NCBI GenBank assembly: GCA_027061805.1
Contig: JAMOWA010000064.1
Span: 62,001 to 126,000 of the forward strand
From: Thermoanaerobaculia bacterium
GTDB taxonomy: Bacteria > Acidobacteriota > Thermoanaerobaculia > Thermoanaerobaculales > Sulfomarinibacteraceae
Direction: 5' to 3'
DNA: 64,000 nt
Shown: one piece after another, positions 32,886 to 41,151 of the stretch
Position numbering within the stretch: the stretch's first letter is position 1
How the letters are laid out: each line of letters opens with the position of its first letter
Notes under the pieces: model-generated
Databases searched by the model: none
Seen by the model: only the letters and a program-made list of their open reading frames with translations
Told to the model about the DNA's origin: nothing
Translations under genes and position numbers: made by a program

Positions 32886-33926
32886 TCAGGCCCCGGTGGA
32901 CAGGACGACCTTGCCGAACTGCTCCGCCGCCTCGAGACGCCCGTACGCCTCGCGCCCCCGTTCCAGCGGGAAGACCCGGTCCACCACCGGCTCGAGCCTC
33001 CACTCGGTCACGGCCCGGACCACCCGGCGCCAGTCCTCCCGCGAACCCATGGTGGACCCGATGATGGAGAGCTGGTTCCAGAAGATGATCCGGATCTCCT
33101 CGGCGGGGTCGGGGCCGGTGGTGGCGCCGCAGGTGACGATCCGCCCACCCCGTGCCGCCGAGCGCAGGGACTGCATCCACGTGGCCTTCCCCACCGAGTC
33201 CACCACCACGTCCACCCCCCGCTTGCCCGTGAGCTTCCGGACCTGCCGGGACACCTGGTCGTCCGCCGGGAGCAGCTCGTCCGCGCCGAGCTCCCGGGCC
33301 CTCTCCAGCTTCTCCTCCGAGCGGGAGGTCACGAGGACCCTGGCGCCCACGTGCCTGGCCAGCTGCAGGCAGGCCAGGGAGACCCCACCGCCGATGCCGT
33401 GGATGAGCACGGTCTCGCCGGGCCGCAGGCCGCCCCGCTCCACGAGCATCCGCCAGGCCGTCAGGTAGGTCAGGGGGAAGGCCGCGGCGGACTCCCAGCC
33501 CAGGTGGGCCGGCTTCGGCGCCAGGGAGGCCGCCGGAACCACCACGGCCTCGGCGAAGGTGCCGTCCACGTGCTCGCCCAGGATGCCGTACCGCACGCAG
33601 AGGGACTGCTCCCCCTTGAGGCAGAACTCGCAGCTGCCGCAGGACAGCCCCGGGTCGAAGACCACCTCAAGGCCCGGCTCGACGTCCTCCACCCCCGGGC
33701 CCACGGCGTCCACCACGCCGGCGCCATCGGCCCCGCCGATGTGGGGCAGCTCGATGGGAATTCCCGGAAGCCCGCCCAGCACGAACAGGTCCAGGTGGTT
33801 CAGCGCGGCGGCCTTCAGCCGGACCCGGACCTGCCCCGGTCCCGGCTCGGGCAGCGGCCGCTCGCCGAAGCGGATCCGGTCCACGCCTCCATGCTCCTCG
33901 AAGTACAGGGCACGCATGCTCGCCAT
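32886..33926 (-). CDS. Zinc-containing MDR-family alcohol dehydrogenase/quinone oxidoreductase-like
   Basis: 346 residues. GroES-like N-terminal domain with a structural-zinc cysteine set (CGSCEFCLKGEQSLC), then a Rossmann domain with GIGGGVSLACLQLARHVGA. The catalytic zinc ligands of alcohol dehydrogenases are replaced (NHLD at the usual CxH), as in crotonyl-CoA reductase or quinone-oxidoreductase relatives, so the substrate is open. Start at ATG 33926 after GGAGG. Stop lies 16 bases before pcnB. A TACAAT box at 33975-33980 is a plausible promoter; the remaining bases up to 34243 hold no gene I can support. Confidence 0.85.
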   Translation of the reverse strand: MASMRALYFEEHGGVDRIRFGERPLPEPGPGQVRVRLKAAALNHLDLFVLGGLPGIPIELPHIGGADGAGVVDAVGPGVEDVEPGLEVVFDPGLSCGSCEFCLKGEQSLCVRYGILGEHVDGTFAEAVVVPAASLAPKPAHLGWESAAAFPLTYLTAWRMLVERGGLRPGETVLIHGIGGGVSLACLQLARHVGARVLVTSRSEEKLERARELGADELLPADDQVSRQVRKLTGKRGVDVVVDSVGKATWMQSLRSAARGGRIVTCGATTGPDPAEEIRIIFWNQLSIIGSTMGSREDWRRVVRAVTEWRLEPVVDRVFPLERGREAYGRLEAAEQFGKVVLSTGA

Positions 33927-34231
33927 GGCACACCTCCAACGACCGGAGGCGGGTGCATCCCGCTCCGGCGGCACATTGTAGCAGCGGGACACCGGCCAGG
34001 TGGGCGCCGCGGGCTCGGGCAACCACCTCGAATCGAGATCCAGGCGGTGGAGGATGTGGTGCCCGCCGGCCTCGCCCGGGCCGTGGCCTGGCCCCTCACC
34101 ATGGACAAGGGCTCACCCACGGGAGACTGTTTTCCTCACGCCACGAAAGAAAACCACATCTGTCCCAGGATGCCCCCCCTCATGAACGATGCCACCCGGC
34201 CCCACCCCTCCCCCTCCGGCGCCATCCGGTC

Positions 34232-34237
34232 CATAAT
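34232..34237 (+). promoter_or_regulatory. Candidate -10 box, leaderless or very short leader
   Basis: CATAAT ends 6 bases before the ATG at 34244. The intervening GGAGCC could instead serve as a ribosome binding site if transcription starts further upstream. Confidence 0.35.
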
Positions 34238-34243
34238 GGAGCC

Positions 34244-35377
34244 ATGGACAGCGACACTCGCAGACTCGTCGGCATCGCCACCCTGGTCGTCCTCGTTCCC
34301 CTGGCCATCGTGGTGGCCTGGAACTGGCGCGAGCGCGGGCGGCCCGTCCTGCGGGAGGTCCGGGTCGTCACCGCCTCCGACAGCGACCCCACCTTCAGGG
34401 ACGGGGCACGCCACCTGGACCCGGGCGAGGGCTACCGTCTCGCGGTGGCGCTGAAGGTCGAACAGCGGGGGAAGGGAACCTTCTGGTTGAGCCCCGCCCG
34501 GGATCTGGTGCTGGACGGCCGCCCCGTGGAACACGAGGTGGCCGACAGGTGGCCCGAGAGCGATCGGGTTCTCCGGGTCTTCTGGTCCACCATCGAGTGC
34601 TCCTACCTGGGGGGCGAGCTGCGGTCGGCCAACGCGAAGGAACGTCTCGTGTGGCGAACCTTCCTGGCCCCGGAGCTCGGGCGCGGCATGACGGCCGACG
34701 GGACCTTCGAGGCCCACAACGACGACTTCCTCGGGCAGCTTCCCCCGCCCCCGGACCCGCCACCGGGCACGCTGCGCTTCTACGCCAGGGTGGAGGTCGC
34801 CGAGGAGAGCTCCAGCCTGAAGGCGCTCCAGGCGGCCAGCTCCCTGGGGCCCGCCGAGCTCTGGAACCCCTCGCTCCCCGTGGTGAGCCGGGCCCTCCGG
34901 GCCCCGGAGGGGATCGACCCCTCGGTGGGCGAGCTGTTCCTCCTGCCCGGTTTCGAGGTCTGCCCCGACGACCCGGGCGCTCGCGCGGCCATCCTCGGAG
35001 CCGCGGGTCACCCGTTGGCCGAGCTCACGGCATCCCGCCTGGCCACCACCTCGTGGCTCCTCGCCGCCGTGGCGGTCTCCGGCTCTCCGGAGCTGGACCG
35101 GGCCTCGCTCGAGCCCCTGGGGAAGCTCCGGCTGAACGGGCCGCTGCTCGAGAGCCGGGGCCGGACCCTCTCCTGGGGTGGGGACGTCCGGCCCGGGGAC
35201 CTGCTGGAGCTGGACCGGCACTGGATGGTGCTCCACGCCGACGACGGTGACGGTCATCTGAGCGCCGGCGACCTGGTCCTCCACTGCTGGGGCCGCCCCC
35301 CCGTGGTGGTGCCCATGCTGGACGCCCTGGACCTGGGCGCCTCGGGGCTCGCGCTCTTCCGCCATGGCAGCTCCTGA
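34244..35377 (+). CDS. Membrane-anchored protein of unknown function
   Basis: 377 residues. A single membrane helix (about 9-26, GIATLVVLVPLAIVVAW) anchors a large soluble domain. Features: a beta-rich region around FWLSPARDLVLDGRP, a proline run before GTLRFYARVEVAEE, and a C-terminal segment HWMVLHADDGDGHLSAGDLVLHCWG with an acidic DDGDGHLSAGD loop like a calcium site. No family recognised. Overlaps the following ABC ATPase gene by 14 bases, so it is probably part of that transport unit, perhaps an accessory subunit. Confidence 0.7.
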   Translation: MDSDTRRLVGIATLVVLVPLAIVVAWNWRERGRPVLREVRVVTASDSDPTFRDGARHLDPGEGYRLAVALKVEQRGKGTFWLSPARDLVLDGRPVEHEVADRWPESDRVLRVFWSTIECSYLGGELRSANAKERLVWRTFLAPELGRGMTADGTFEAHNDDFLGQLPPPPDPPPGTLRFYARVEVAEESSSLKALQAASSLGPAELWNPSLPVVSRALRAPEGIDPSVGELFLLPGFEVCPDDPGARAAILGAAGHPLAELTASRLATTSWLLAAVAVSGSPELDRASLEPLGKLRLNGPLLESRGRTLSWGGDVRPGDLLELDRHWMVLHADDGDGHLSAGDLVLHCWGRPPVVVPMLDALDLGASGLALFRHGSS

Positions 35378-36359
35378 GCCGGGAGGCGCCTCCCTGCTGA
35401 AGGCGAGCGGGCTCCGGATCGAGGTCCCGGCCGCCACCGGGGGGTGGGCCCCGGCGGTCGACGGCATCTCCTTCGAGCTGGGCCCCGGGGAGCGCACGGC
35501 GCTCGTGGGGGAGTCGGGAGCCGGGAAATCCCTCACGGCCATGGCGTTGCTGGGGCTCGTTCCACCTCCCGCCAGGCTGGCGGGAGGTTCGGTGCTCGTG
35601 GGAGACACCGACATGCTCCGTGCGGACGAGGCGGCGCGTCGAGCCGTCCGCGGGCGGGTGATCGGGTTCGTGCCCCAGGAGCCGGCCTCGTCGCTCAACC
35701 CCGTGCTGTCCATGGGCTTCCAGATCCGGGAGGCACTGCGCCTCCACCGCGGTCTCGACGGAACCGAGGCCCGGCGCGCTGCCCGGGAGCTCCTCGCCAG
35801 CGTCGGCCTGCCCGACGGCGAGTTCCTCCGCGCCTACCCCCACCAGCTCTCCGGGGGCCAGGCGCAGCGGGCGGCCCTTGCGCTGGCCCTGGCCGGCGGG
35901 CCACGGCTCCTTGTGGCCGACGAGCCCACCACCGGCCTGGACCTGACGACGCAGGGCGGTGTCCTCCACCTCCTCGACGACCTGGGACGGGAGCATTCAC
36001 TGGCGCTCCTGCTGGTGACCCACGACCTCGCGGTGGCCACGGCCCTCGTCCGGAAGGTCCTGATCATGTACGCCGGCGAGCTCGTGGAGACCGGCCCGGT
36101 GGACCTCCTCGCCCGGACACCGCTCCACCCGTACACGGTCCGGCTGGTGGCCGCGGCCCGCGGCGAACCCGGCAGCGACCGCCAGGGGCTCCGCACCTGT
36201 GCCGCGCCCCCGCCGGGCCGCTGGCCGGCCGGATGCCGGTTCGAGCCGCGCTGTCCCCTGGCCCGCCAGGCCTGCCGGACCACGCACCCCGGGCTCGCCA
36301 CGGCGGGGCCGGGGCACGCCGTCCGGTGCCCCGTGGTCCTGGAGGGGACGGGGCCATGA
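35364..36359 (+). CDS. Oligopeptide/dipeptide ABC transporter ATPase (OppD/DppD type)
   Basis: 331 residues. Walker A GESGAGKSLT, Q-loop GFVPQEPASSLNP, signature LSGGQAQR, Walker B LLVADEPTTGLD and switch His in VTHDLAV. The C-terminal extension with cysteines (CRFEPRCPLARQAC) is the Fe-S-type motif of OppD/DppD/OppF ATPases. It would energise peptide or nickel uptake with the OppF-type partner encoded next. No OppB/C permease or binding protein is encoded nearby. Confidence 0.9.
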   Translation: MAAPEPGGASLLKASGLRIEVPAATGGWAPAVDGISFELGPGERTALVGESGAGKSLTAMALLGLVPPPARLAGGSVLVGDTDMLRADEAARRAVRGRVIGFVPQEPASSLNPVLSMGFQIREALRLHRGLDGTEARRAARELLASVGLPDGEFLRAYPHQLSGGQAQRAALALALAGGPRLLVADEPTTGLDLTTQGGVLHLLDDLGREHSLALLLVTHDLAVATALVRKVLIMYAGELVETGPVDLLARTPLHPYTVRLVAAARGEPGSDRQGLRTCAAPPPGRWPAGCRFEPRCPLARQACRTTHPGLATAGPGHAVRCPVVLEGTGP

Positions 36360-37324
36360 GCCGGGTCCTGCTCGAGGCCACGGGGCTCACCCTCTCCTAC
36401 GCCCGCCGGGGCATCACCGGCTCCGGGGAACGCACCCTGGCGGTCCGCGGCGTCGATCTTTCGGTCGCCCGAGGGGACTCCGTGGGCATCGTGGGGGAAT
36501 CGGGCTCGGGGAAGAGCTCCCTGGGCCGGCTGCTGGTGGGGCTGGAGCGGCCCGGGACGGGCACGGTACGGTTCGACGGGATCCCCATCTCCCGGCTCGG
36601 CACCCCGGAGCTGCGCCCCCTGCGGCGGAGGTTCCAGATGGTGTTCCAGGACGCCGGTGGTTCGCTGGACCCTCTGCTCCCCGTGGAGACCATCGTGGCC
36701 GAGCCGCTGCTGGCCCACGGGATCGCCACCGGGCGGGAGGCGTCCGACAGGGTGGCCTCCCTCCTGGCCGCCGTGGGCCTGCCGGGGGAGGCCGCCCGCC
36801 TTCGCCCCGGCGCGCTCTCCGGCGGCGAGCGGCAGCGCGTGGCCCTGGCGCGGGCCCTGGCGCCGGAGCCCGAGCTGCTGGTGCTGGACGAGCCCGTGTC
36901 CGCCCTGGACGCCTCCATCCGCGGGCAGGTCCTGGAGCTGCTGATGGAGCTCCGGGAACGGTTCGGCCTCACCCTGGTGGTGATCTCCCACGACCTGACC
37001 ACCGTCCGCCGGCTGACCCACGGCGTGTCGGTGATGCACGCCGGGGCCTTCCTGGAGGCCGGACCCACGGAGGCCGTCCTCGCCGACCCCTCCCACCCCT
37101 GCACGCGGACGCTCCTGGCCGCCGAGCCGCGCCTGGGGTCCGAGGCCACCCTCCCCCCCGAGACCCCGTCCGGCCCCGCGGCGGCGTGGCCGCCCGGAGC
37201 ATGCTCCTTCGCCCCCCGCTGCCCGCTGGCCACGGACCGCTGCCGCGAGGCCCCCTCCCTGCTGGAGGTGGCCCCCGGCCACCGGGTGGCCTGCCACGAG
37301 GTGGGTCGGGAAGCAAGGGCGTGA
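36356..37324 (+). CDS. Oligopeptide/dipeptide ABC transporter ATPase (OppF/DppF type)
   Basis: 322 residues. Walker A GESGSGKSS, Q-loop MVFQDAGGSLDP, signature LSGGERQR, Walker B LLVLDEPVSALD and His in ISHDLTT. C-terminal cysteine motif CSFAPRCPLATDRC as in the OppF group. ATGA overlap with the OppD-like gene makes an obligate pair. Stop at 37324 ends the plus-strand operon. Confidence 0.9.
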   Translation: MSRVLLEATGLTLSYARRGITGSGERTLAVRGVDLSVARGDSVGIVGESGSGKSSLGRLLVGLERPGTGTVRFDGIPISRLGTPELRPLRRRFQMVFQDAGGSLDPLLPVETIVAEPLLAHGIATGREASDRVASLLAAVGLPGEAARLRPGALSGGERQRVALARALAPEPELLVLDEPVSALDASIRGQVLELLMELRERFGLTLVVISHDLTTVRRLTHGVSVMHAGAFLEAGPTEAVLADPSHPCTRTLLAAEPRLGSEATLPPETPSGPAAAWPPGACSFAPRCPLATDRCREAPSLLEVAPGHRVACHEVGREARA

Positions 37325-37592
37325 GGGCGTCAGGACGTCCCCCGCCGGCCGGGGAGAGCAGGGGTGCAGGGGCGAGGGGGGGGGACACGCCGGCGGGGTT
37401 CGCTTCCCCAGCCCGATGAAGCAGAGGGCGCGCCCGGGACGACCACCGGACGCGGCCGCCGTCTCCCGCCGCCGCTCACCGCCGCCATCCCCGATCCCCG
37501 ACGCCGCCATCCGCCCCGCACGGACCCGGCCAGGGCTTGACATCCAAGACGGTTGCTGACCTCCTGACCCTCATTCGTTTCACGCGAGCCAA
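37325..37592. other. Non-coding, GC-skewed intergenic stretch before repeat copy 3
   Basis: 268 bases with a G run around 37370-37385 and no supportable gene. A TTGACA at 37537-37542 has no matching -10 box. A weak hairpin (GGGCGT/ACGTCC) lies just after the OppF-type stop and may help end that transcript. Confidence 0.4.
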
Positions 37593-37766
37593 TTGCAAGA
37601 CTCTCTGAAGGTCACACCCATCTGCCCGGCGTGAAATCGTACGCAGGTCCGGGATTTTTCTATCCTTCATTCTTGATCCGATCAATCCGTGGAATCCGTG
37701 GTTCACTTTCCCGGATGGGTGGGGGCCGTTGCCGCAGGAATCCACCTCGATCCAGGACTCCTGCAA
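37593..37766 (+). repeat. Interspersed intergenic repeat family 1, copy 3 (174 bp)
   Basis: Same orientation as copies 1 and 2, longest copy. Starts TTGCAAGACTCTCTGAAGGT, contains the pyrimidine tract ATTTTTCTATCCTTC and both AATCCGTGG units, ends GATCCAGGACTCCTGCAA. Lies between the OppF-type gene and the convergent DinB-like gene. Confidence 0.85.
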
Positions 37767-37812
37767 CAGGTTCACGTTTGACGTTTCACGATGGACCGGA
37801 CGGACACCCCCG

Positions 37813-38199
37813 TCACCGCCTCAGGCGGCCGAGGCAGCGGACGTCGTGGTCGGCGAGGTTGCCGGCCAGGCGCCAGGGATCGAGCTCCCGTCCCGAGGGC
37901 AGGCGGCCCGTGGCGTGGAGCGTGGTGGCATCCACGGTTTCGAGAAGCTCGAGGAGCCTCTCCCGGTACTTCTCGAAGGTGGCGAGGAGGTCATGTCCGG
38001 GGGGGATGGGAGGAAGGTCGCCGGGCAGGACATCCGAGCCCGAGAGCAGGGCTCCGAGCCGAGCGATGGCCCGGCGGTCCTCCTCGATCATGGCCCGGAG
38101 GACCTCCGGGTCGCCCGGAGGAAGACCGAGGGATCGCAGGGTGCCGGGGGTGTCACGCAGCGCGGAGCAGAAGACCAGGAATTCGGTGATCTCGGACAC
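37813..38199 (-). CDS. DinB-like/DUF664-type small helical protein (tentative)
   Basis: 128 residues, mostly helical. The pattern SEITEFLVFCSALRDTPGTL, a central TFEKYRERLLELLETVDATTL and the end WRLAGNLADHDVRCLGRLRR, with histidine near the C-terminus, is reminiscent of DinB four-helix proteins, some of which bind metal. The match is weak. It starts 3 bases downstream of the PhoD-like gene stop and is probably co-transcribed with it. Confidence 0.55.
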   Translation of the reverse strand: MSEITEFLVFCSALRDTPGTLRSLGLPPGDPEVLRAMIEEDRRAIARLGALLSGSDVLPGDLPPIPPGHDLLATFEKYRERLLELLETVDATTLHATGRLPSGRELDPWRLAGNLADHDVRCLGRLRR

Positions 38200-38202
38200 G
38201 GC

Positions 38203-39642
38203 TCAGGGCTTCGGAAACACGAGCTCCGAGGCGTGGATGACCTTGTGGACGAACACGTTGTTCTCCACGTCGCGGAGCTCCAGCACGAGCTCGGGATCAT
38301 CGAGCGTCGTGTCGGCCTGGATCAGCCCGAAGTACTGGAGAACCTCGCCCGACGTCGCCCCGATGCAGAGCTCACGGTACGGTACCGCCTCGCGGCAGGA
38401 CCTGCCCCTCTGGTAGAGCGGGCTGGGAACGAACTCCCAGAGCACGTAGCCGCCGCGCTCCTCGAGCCAGGGGAGACGATGGAGCTCGGTCCGGTGAATG
38501 TCTCCAGAGAGCAGCACCACGCCGTCCACGCGGTGACGGGCGATGGCGTCCATGAGCCGGGCGCGTTCCACAGGGTATTCCACCCAGGCGTCATCCTTCC
38601 GGGGATGGTCGTTGAAGGGCGAGCCGCAGGCCAGGATCTTGAAGGTGGCCTCCGAGACTGCCAGGTGTTCCACGAGCCAGTCGAGCTGGGCCTGGCCGAG
38701 GATGGTGGCATGCTCCGGGTCCTTCCGCGCCTCGGATGTGGGCGTCCGGAAGCTCTGGTCGTCCAGGAGGTAGATCTCCACGTCCCCCCACCGGAGGAGC
38801 CAGAAGGTCGCCGGCACCCCGGGGAGGCCGAAGGAAGGGTTCGGGGTATAGCGCCTGAAGGTGGCGAGGGCCAGTGGGCCGACGGGGTTCGTGATGTCAC
38901 CGTTGTTGATCCCCGTCTCGTGGTCGTCCCAGGTGGCCACCCAGAAGGTCCTGCGGCTCATCTCGTGAAAGCCGTGGGCCTCGCGGAGCACCTCATAGGC
39001 CATCGGCAAGGTCCTTCCAGCCTTGTCCACAAAGCGGGCAGTGGCGCCGTCCAGCCGCTGTTTCGCCGCGGCGGAGGGATCCTTCTTCCAGGCCGCCCGG
39101 GCCTTTCGCCAGGACCGGCCCTCCCACCACACCAGCCCGTCGGCGTAAGGGGTGTCGCCCAGTGCCACCATGAGGTCGGGGGCCGCAGCGGCAATGGCGG
39201 ACCAGACGGCCGGCCGGGTGACCCGCCAGTCATCGGCACCGCTCCCCACGGCCATGGAGAGCCGGACCGGGGTTCCGGGTTCAGGGGGGGTGAGGAACGT
39301 GAAGCCGTCGCCGCCAGCCGGCTCGAGCCCCTCGGCCTCCACGGTGTACCGGTAGTGGGTGGCAGGCTCGAGGCCCTGGAGGTGAATCGTGCCCATCAGC
39401 GCACCGTCCACCGTGAGATCCGTCCAGGGGGTGGCGACCGTGTCGCCGCCCGTGGCGGGCGCGGCCACGATTCTCACCCGGACCGGGACGCCGGCCTGCA
39501 ACCAGACGGCGATGCCATCGGGGGCCGGGGAGCCGAGAACGGGGCCCCGCACGAGCCAGGCTGGCGGGTCTCCGGAGCCGGCGGCCAGGGGCAGGGTGAC
39601 GAGGAGGAGCAGGAGGACGATGCGAGTGGCGGGTTTCAGCAT
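38203..39642 (-). CDS. PhoD-like alkaline phosphatase
   Basis: 479 residues with a signal peptide (ATRIVLLLLLVTLPLA). An N-terminal Fn3-like domain (about 28-125) precedes the PhoD metallophosphatase domain: MAVGSGADDW, LMVALGDTPYADGL, ATWDDHETGINNGD, and VVLLSGDIHRTELHRL. Residues for the calcium/iron centre are therefore present. Exported enzyme releasing phosphate from phosphodiesters or monoesters. Complements the Pit transporter elsewhere in the window, although not linked. A TAACCT box 6 bases before the ATG suggests a leaderless transcript. Confidence 0.88.
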   Translation of the reverse strand: MLKPATRIVLLLLLVTLPLAAGSGDPPAWLVRGPVLGSPAPDGIAVWLQAGVPVRVRIVAAPATGGDTVATPWTDLTVDGALMGTIHLQGLEPATHYRYTVEAEGLEPAGGDGFTFLTPPEPGTPVRLSMAVGSGADDWRVTRPAVWSAIAAAAPDLMVALGDTPYADGLVWWEGRSWRKARAAWKKDPSAAAKQRLDGATARFVDKAGRTLPMAYEVLREAHGFHEMSRRTFWVATWDDHETGINNGDITNPVGPLALATFRRYTPNPSFGLPGVPATFWLLRWGDVEIYLLDDQSFRTPTSEARKDPEHATILGQAQLDWLVEHLAVSEATFKILACGSPFNDHPRKDDAWVEYPVERARLMDAIARHRVDGVVLLSGDIHRTELHRLPWLEERGGYVLWEFVPSPLYQRGRSCREAVPYRELCIGATSGEVLQYFGLIQADTTLDDPELVLELRDVENNVFVHKVIHASELVFPKP

Positions 39643-39648
39643 GCCCCA

Positions 39649-39654
39649 AGGTTA
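39649..39654 (-). promoter_or_regulatory. Candidate -10 box for leaderless PhoD-like gene
   Basis: TAACCT on the minus strand ends 6 bases before the ATG at 39642. It shares the short divergent region with the plus-strand box at 39710. Confidence 0.4.
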
Positions 39655-39709
39655 CCGCTCCCGGTGACGAAAGAAAAGCCGGCACTGTCCCCGGCAGAGG
39701 GCTCCCGGC

Positions 39710-39715
39710 TATACT
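39710..39715 (+). promoter_or_regulatory. Candidate -10 box for leaderless UbiA-family gene
   Basis: TATACT, 5 of 6 consensus bases, ends 6 bases before the ATG at 39722; no ribosome binding site is present. No convincing -35 box. Confidence 0.5.
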
Positions 39716-39721
39716 CGGACC

Positions 39722-40618
39722 ATGACACGGCTGGCAGCCCTCCTCGGTGTCTCTCGCGCTCCCTTCCTGGCACTGCCGGTCGCCCTGGTGGCCTGTGGTG
39801 CCGGCGCCGCCGCGGTGGACGGGGCGATCTCGTGGCAGCGGGTTCTCCTCACCCTCGTGGGTCTCGTGGCCCTCCACATGGCGGTGAACATCTTCAACGA
39901 GGTCAGTGACCTGCGGACGGGCATCGACCTGGAGACGAACCGCACGCCCTTCTCGGGGGGGAGTGGCACCCTCCCCTCGGGCAGGCTGTCACCACGTGCT
40001 GCGCTGGCCTTCGGGGTCGTGTGCGCGGCGGTGGGGCTCGGCGTTGGCGTGTGGTTCCTGCTCCGGGTGGGGTGGCCCCTGGTGCCCCTGATGGTGGTCG
40101 GGGCGGTGACGGTGCTGACCTACACCGACGTGCTTGCGAGGATCGGTCTGGGCGAGCTTGCGGCGGGGCTTGGCCTGGGGAGCCTCCCGGTGCTGGGTGT
40201 CGCCCTGGTGCAGGATGGCCGTCTCGGACCGGCGGCCGTGGCGGCCTCGGTTCCCGCCTTCTTCATGACATTCAACCTCCTGCTGTTGAACGAGTTTCCA
40301 GACGAGGAGGCCGACCGCAGGGGAGGCCGGAGGAACCTCGTCCTGCTCCTGGGACGGAGACCGGCCGCCGGACTCTACATGCTGGCGGTCCTGGCCGTGC
40401 CAGCAGCACTGGGCGGCGCGGTGGCTCTCGGGTTCCTGCCCTGGCAGGCGCTCCTGGCAGTGATTCCCACGGCCCTGGTCGTACCGGCGGTGCGGTGGGC
40501 ACTCCGTGAGCCCGGAAACCCCGTCCCGGTCCAGGCTCTGGGAGCCAACGTGGTGTGGAACCTGGCCACGAACCTGGTGCTGGGGTTCCTCCTGGCCGCG
40601 GCGTCCGGACTGCTGTAG
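39722..40618 (+). CDS. UbiA-family polyprenyltransferase (MenA-like)
   Basis: 298 residues, eight or nine membrane helices. The first aspartate-rich motif is NIFNEVSDLRTGID and the second NEFPDEEADRRGGRR, which bind the magnesium-prenyl diphosphate. The segment RTPFSGGSGTLPSGRLS resembles 1,4-dihydroxy-2-naphthoate octaprenyltransferases (MenA) more than haem- or chlorophyll-type members. Probably makes a quinone precursor; menaquinone would suit the succinate dehydrogenase encoded earlier. Other men genes are absent. Substrate is inferred. Confidence 0.85.
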   Translation: MTRLAALLGVSRAPFLALPVALVACGAGAAAVDGAISWQRVLLTLVGLVALHMAVNIFNEVSDLRTGIDLETNRTPFSGGSGTLPSGRLSPRAALAFGVVCAAVGLGVGVWFLLRVGWPLVPLMVVGAVTVLTYTDVLARIGLGELAAGLGLGSLPVLGVALVQDGRLGPAAVAASVPAFFMTFNLLLLNEFPDEEADRRGGRRNLVLLLGRRPAAGLYMLAVLAVPAALGGAVALGFLPWQALLAVIPTALVVPAVRWALREPGNPVPVQALGANVVWNLATNLVLGFLLAAASGLL

Positions 40619-40646
40619 CCGACACCTCCCTCCTCGTCCGACTTCG

Positions 40647-40670
40647 CCGGGGAGGAGGCCTCCTCCCCGG
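40647..40670 (+). terminator. 24-bp perfect palindrome downstream of the UbiA-family gene
   Basis: CCGGGGAGGAGG joined to its complement, 28 bases after the stop. Likely the transcript end of the prenyltransferase gene although no T run follows. Confidence 0.5.
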
Positions 40671-40860
40671 AGCCGGGCGCCTGATCGTTCCAAGCAGCCC
40701 GATTCCTGCCGAGGCGAGGCCACCCCTCGTCATCGATCACGAGGCCCACGACCCCCCGTCCACGGCGCCAGCGCCTCCCGGATCCTCTCCCCCACCCCCG
40801 GGACCCCCAGGAGGCCCGGGGACGGGGGAATACCCATCACCCTCCACCGGCCAGTGAGCC

Positions 40861-40988
40861 CGGCGGACCGAGGTCCGCGCTCCGGGGAGAGTCCGTGACG
40901 GTGTGGACGGACCCCTGACCTCGGGGCAGGGCGCACCTCGATGCCATCGTATCTCCATGTATCCGCGCCTGTTGGAGACAGCGCAACA
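40861..40988 (-). repeat. Intergenic structured repeat family 2, copy B
   Basis: Reverse-complement match to 18522-18650. Contains TGTTGCGCTGTCTCCAAC, ACGATGGCATCGA, and the hairpin GCGGAC-CTCG-GTCCGC (40878-40863), plus a second stem GTCCGT/ACGGAC. Sits in the 533-base gap before the hutH-like gene; the rest of that gap holds the palindrome at 40647, a GC-rich stretch and the promoter at 41056. Confidence 0.7.
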
Positions 40989-41055
40989 TCCCCCACCTCA
41001 GGGGCCTGACAGGGGTCGTGCCATGCCGGCTCGACGACCTCCGTTCGCGTTCTTC

Positions 41056-41083
41056 TTGACAGGGCCGGTTGCGGGGGAATAAT
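41056..41083 (+). promoter_or_regulatory. Sigma70 promoter of the histidine ammonia-lyase-like gene
   Basis: Perfect TTGACA (41056-41061), 16-base spacer, AATAAT (41078-41083). The leader of about 60 nt ends in GGAGGAGG, a good ribosome binding site, 8 bases before the ATG. Confidence 0.75.
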
Positions 41084-41151
41084 CGGGCGTCGGTCCTTCG
41101 GGGCCATCACATTCAGGCCGGCCGGGAGACGGAGCCGGAGGAGGTTGCACC

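Noticed and set aside
34021-34060. TCGAATC-like bases resembling a tRNA T-arm
   Set aside because: No acceptor or anticodon stem can be built around it.
37340-37395. Purine-rich tract similar to a pyrimidine-rich one near 50905-50970, possible third repeat family
   Set aside because: Only a core of about 14 bases agrees and both stretches are low-complexity, so the match is weak.
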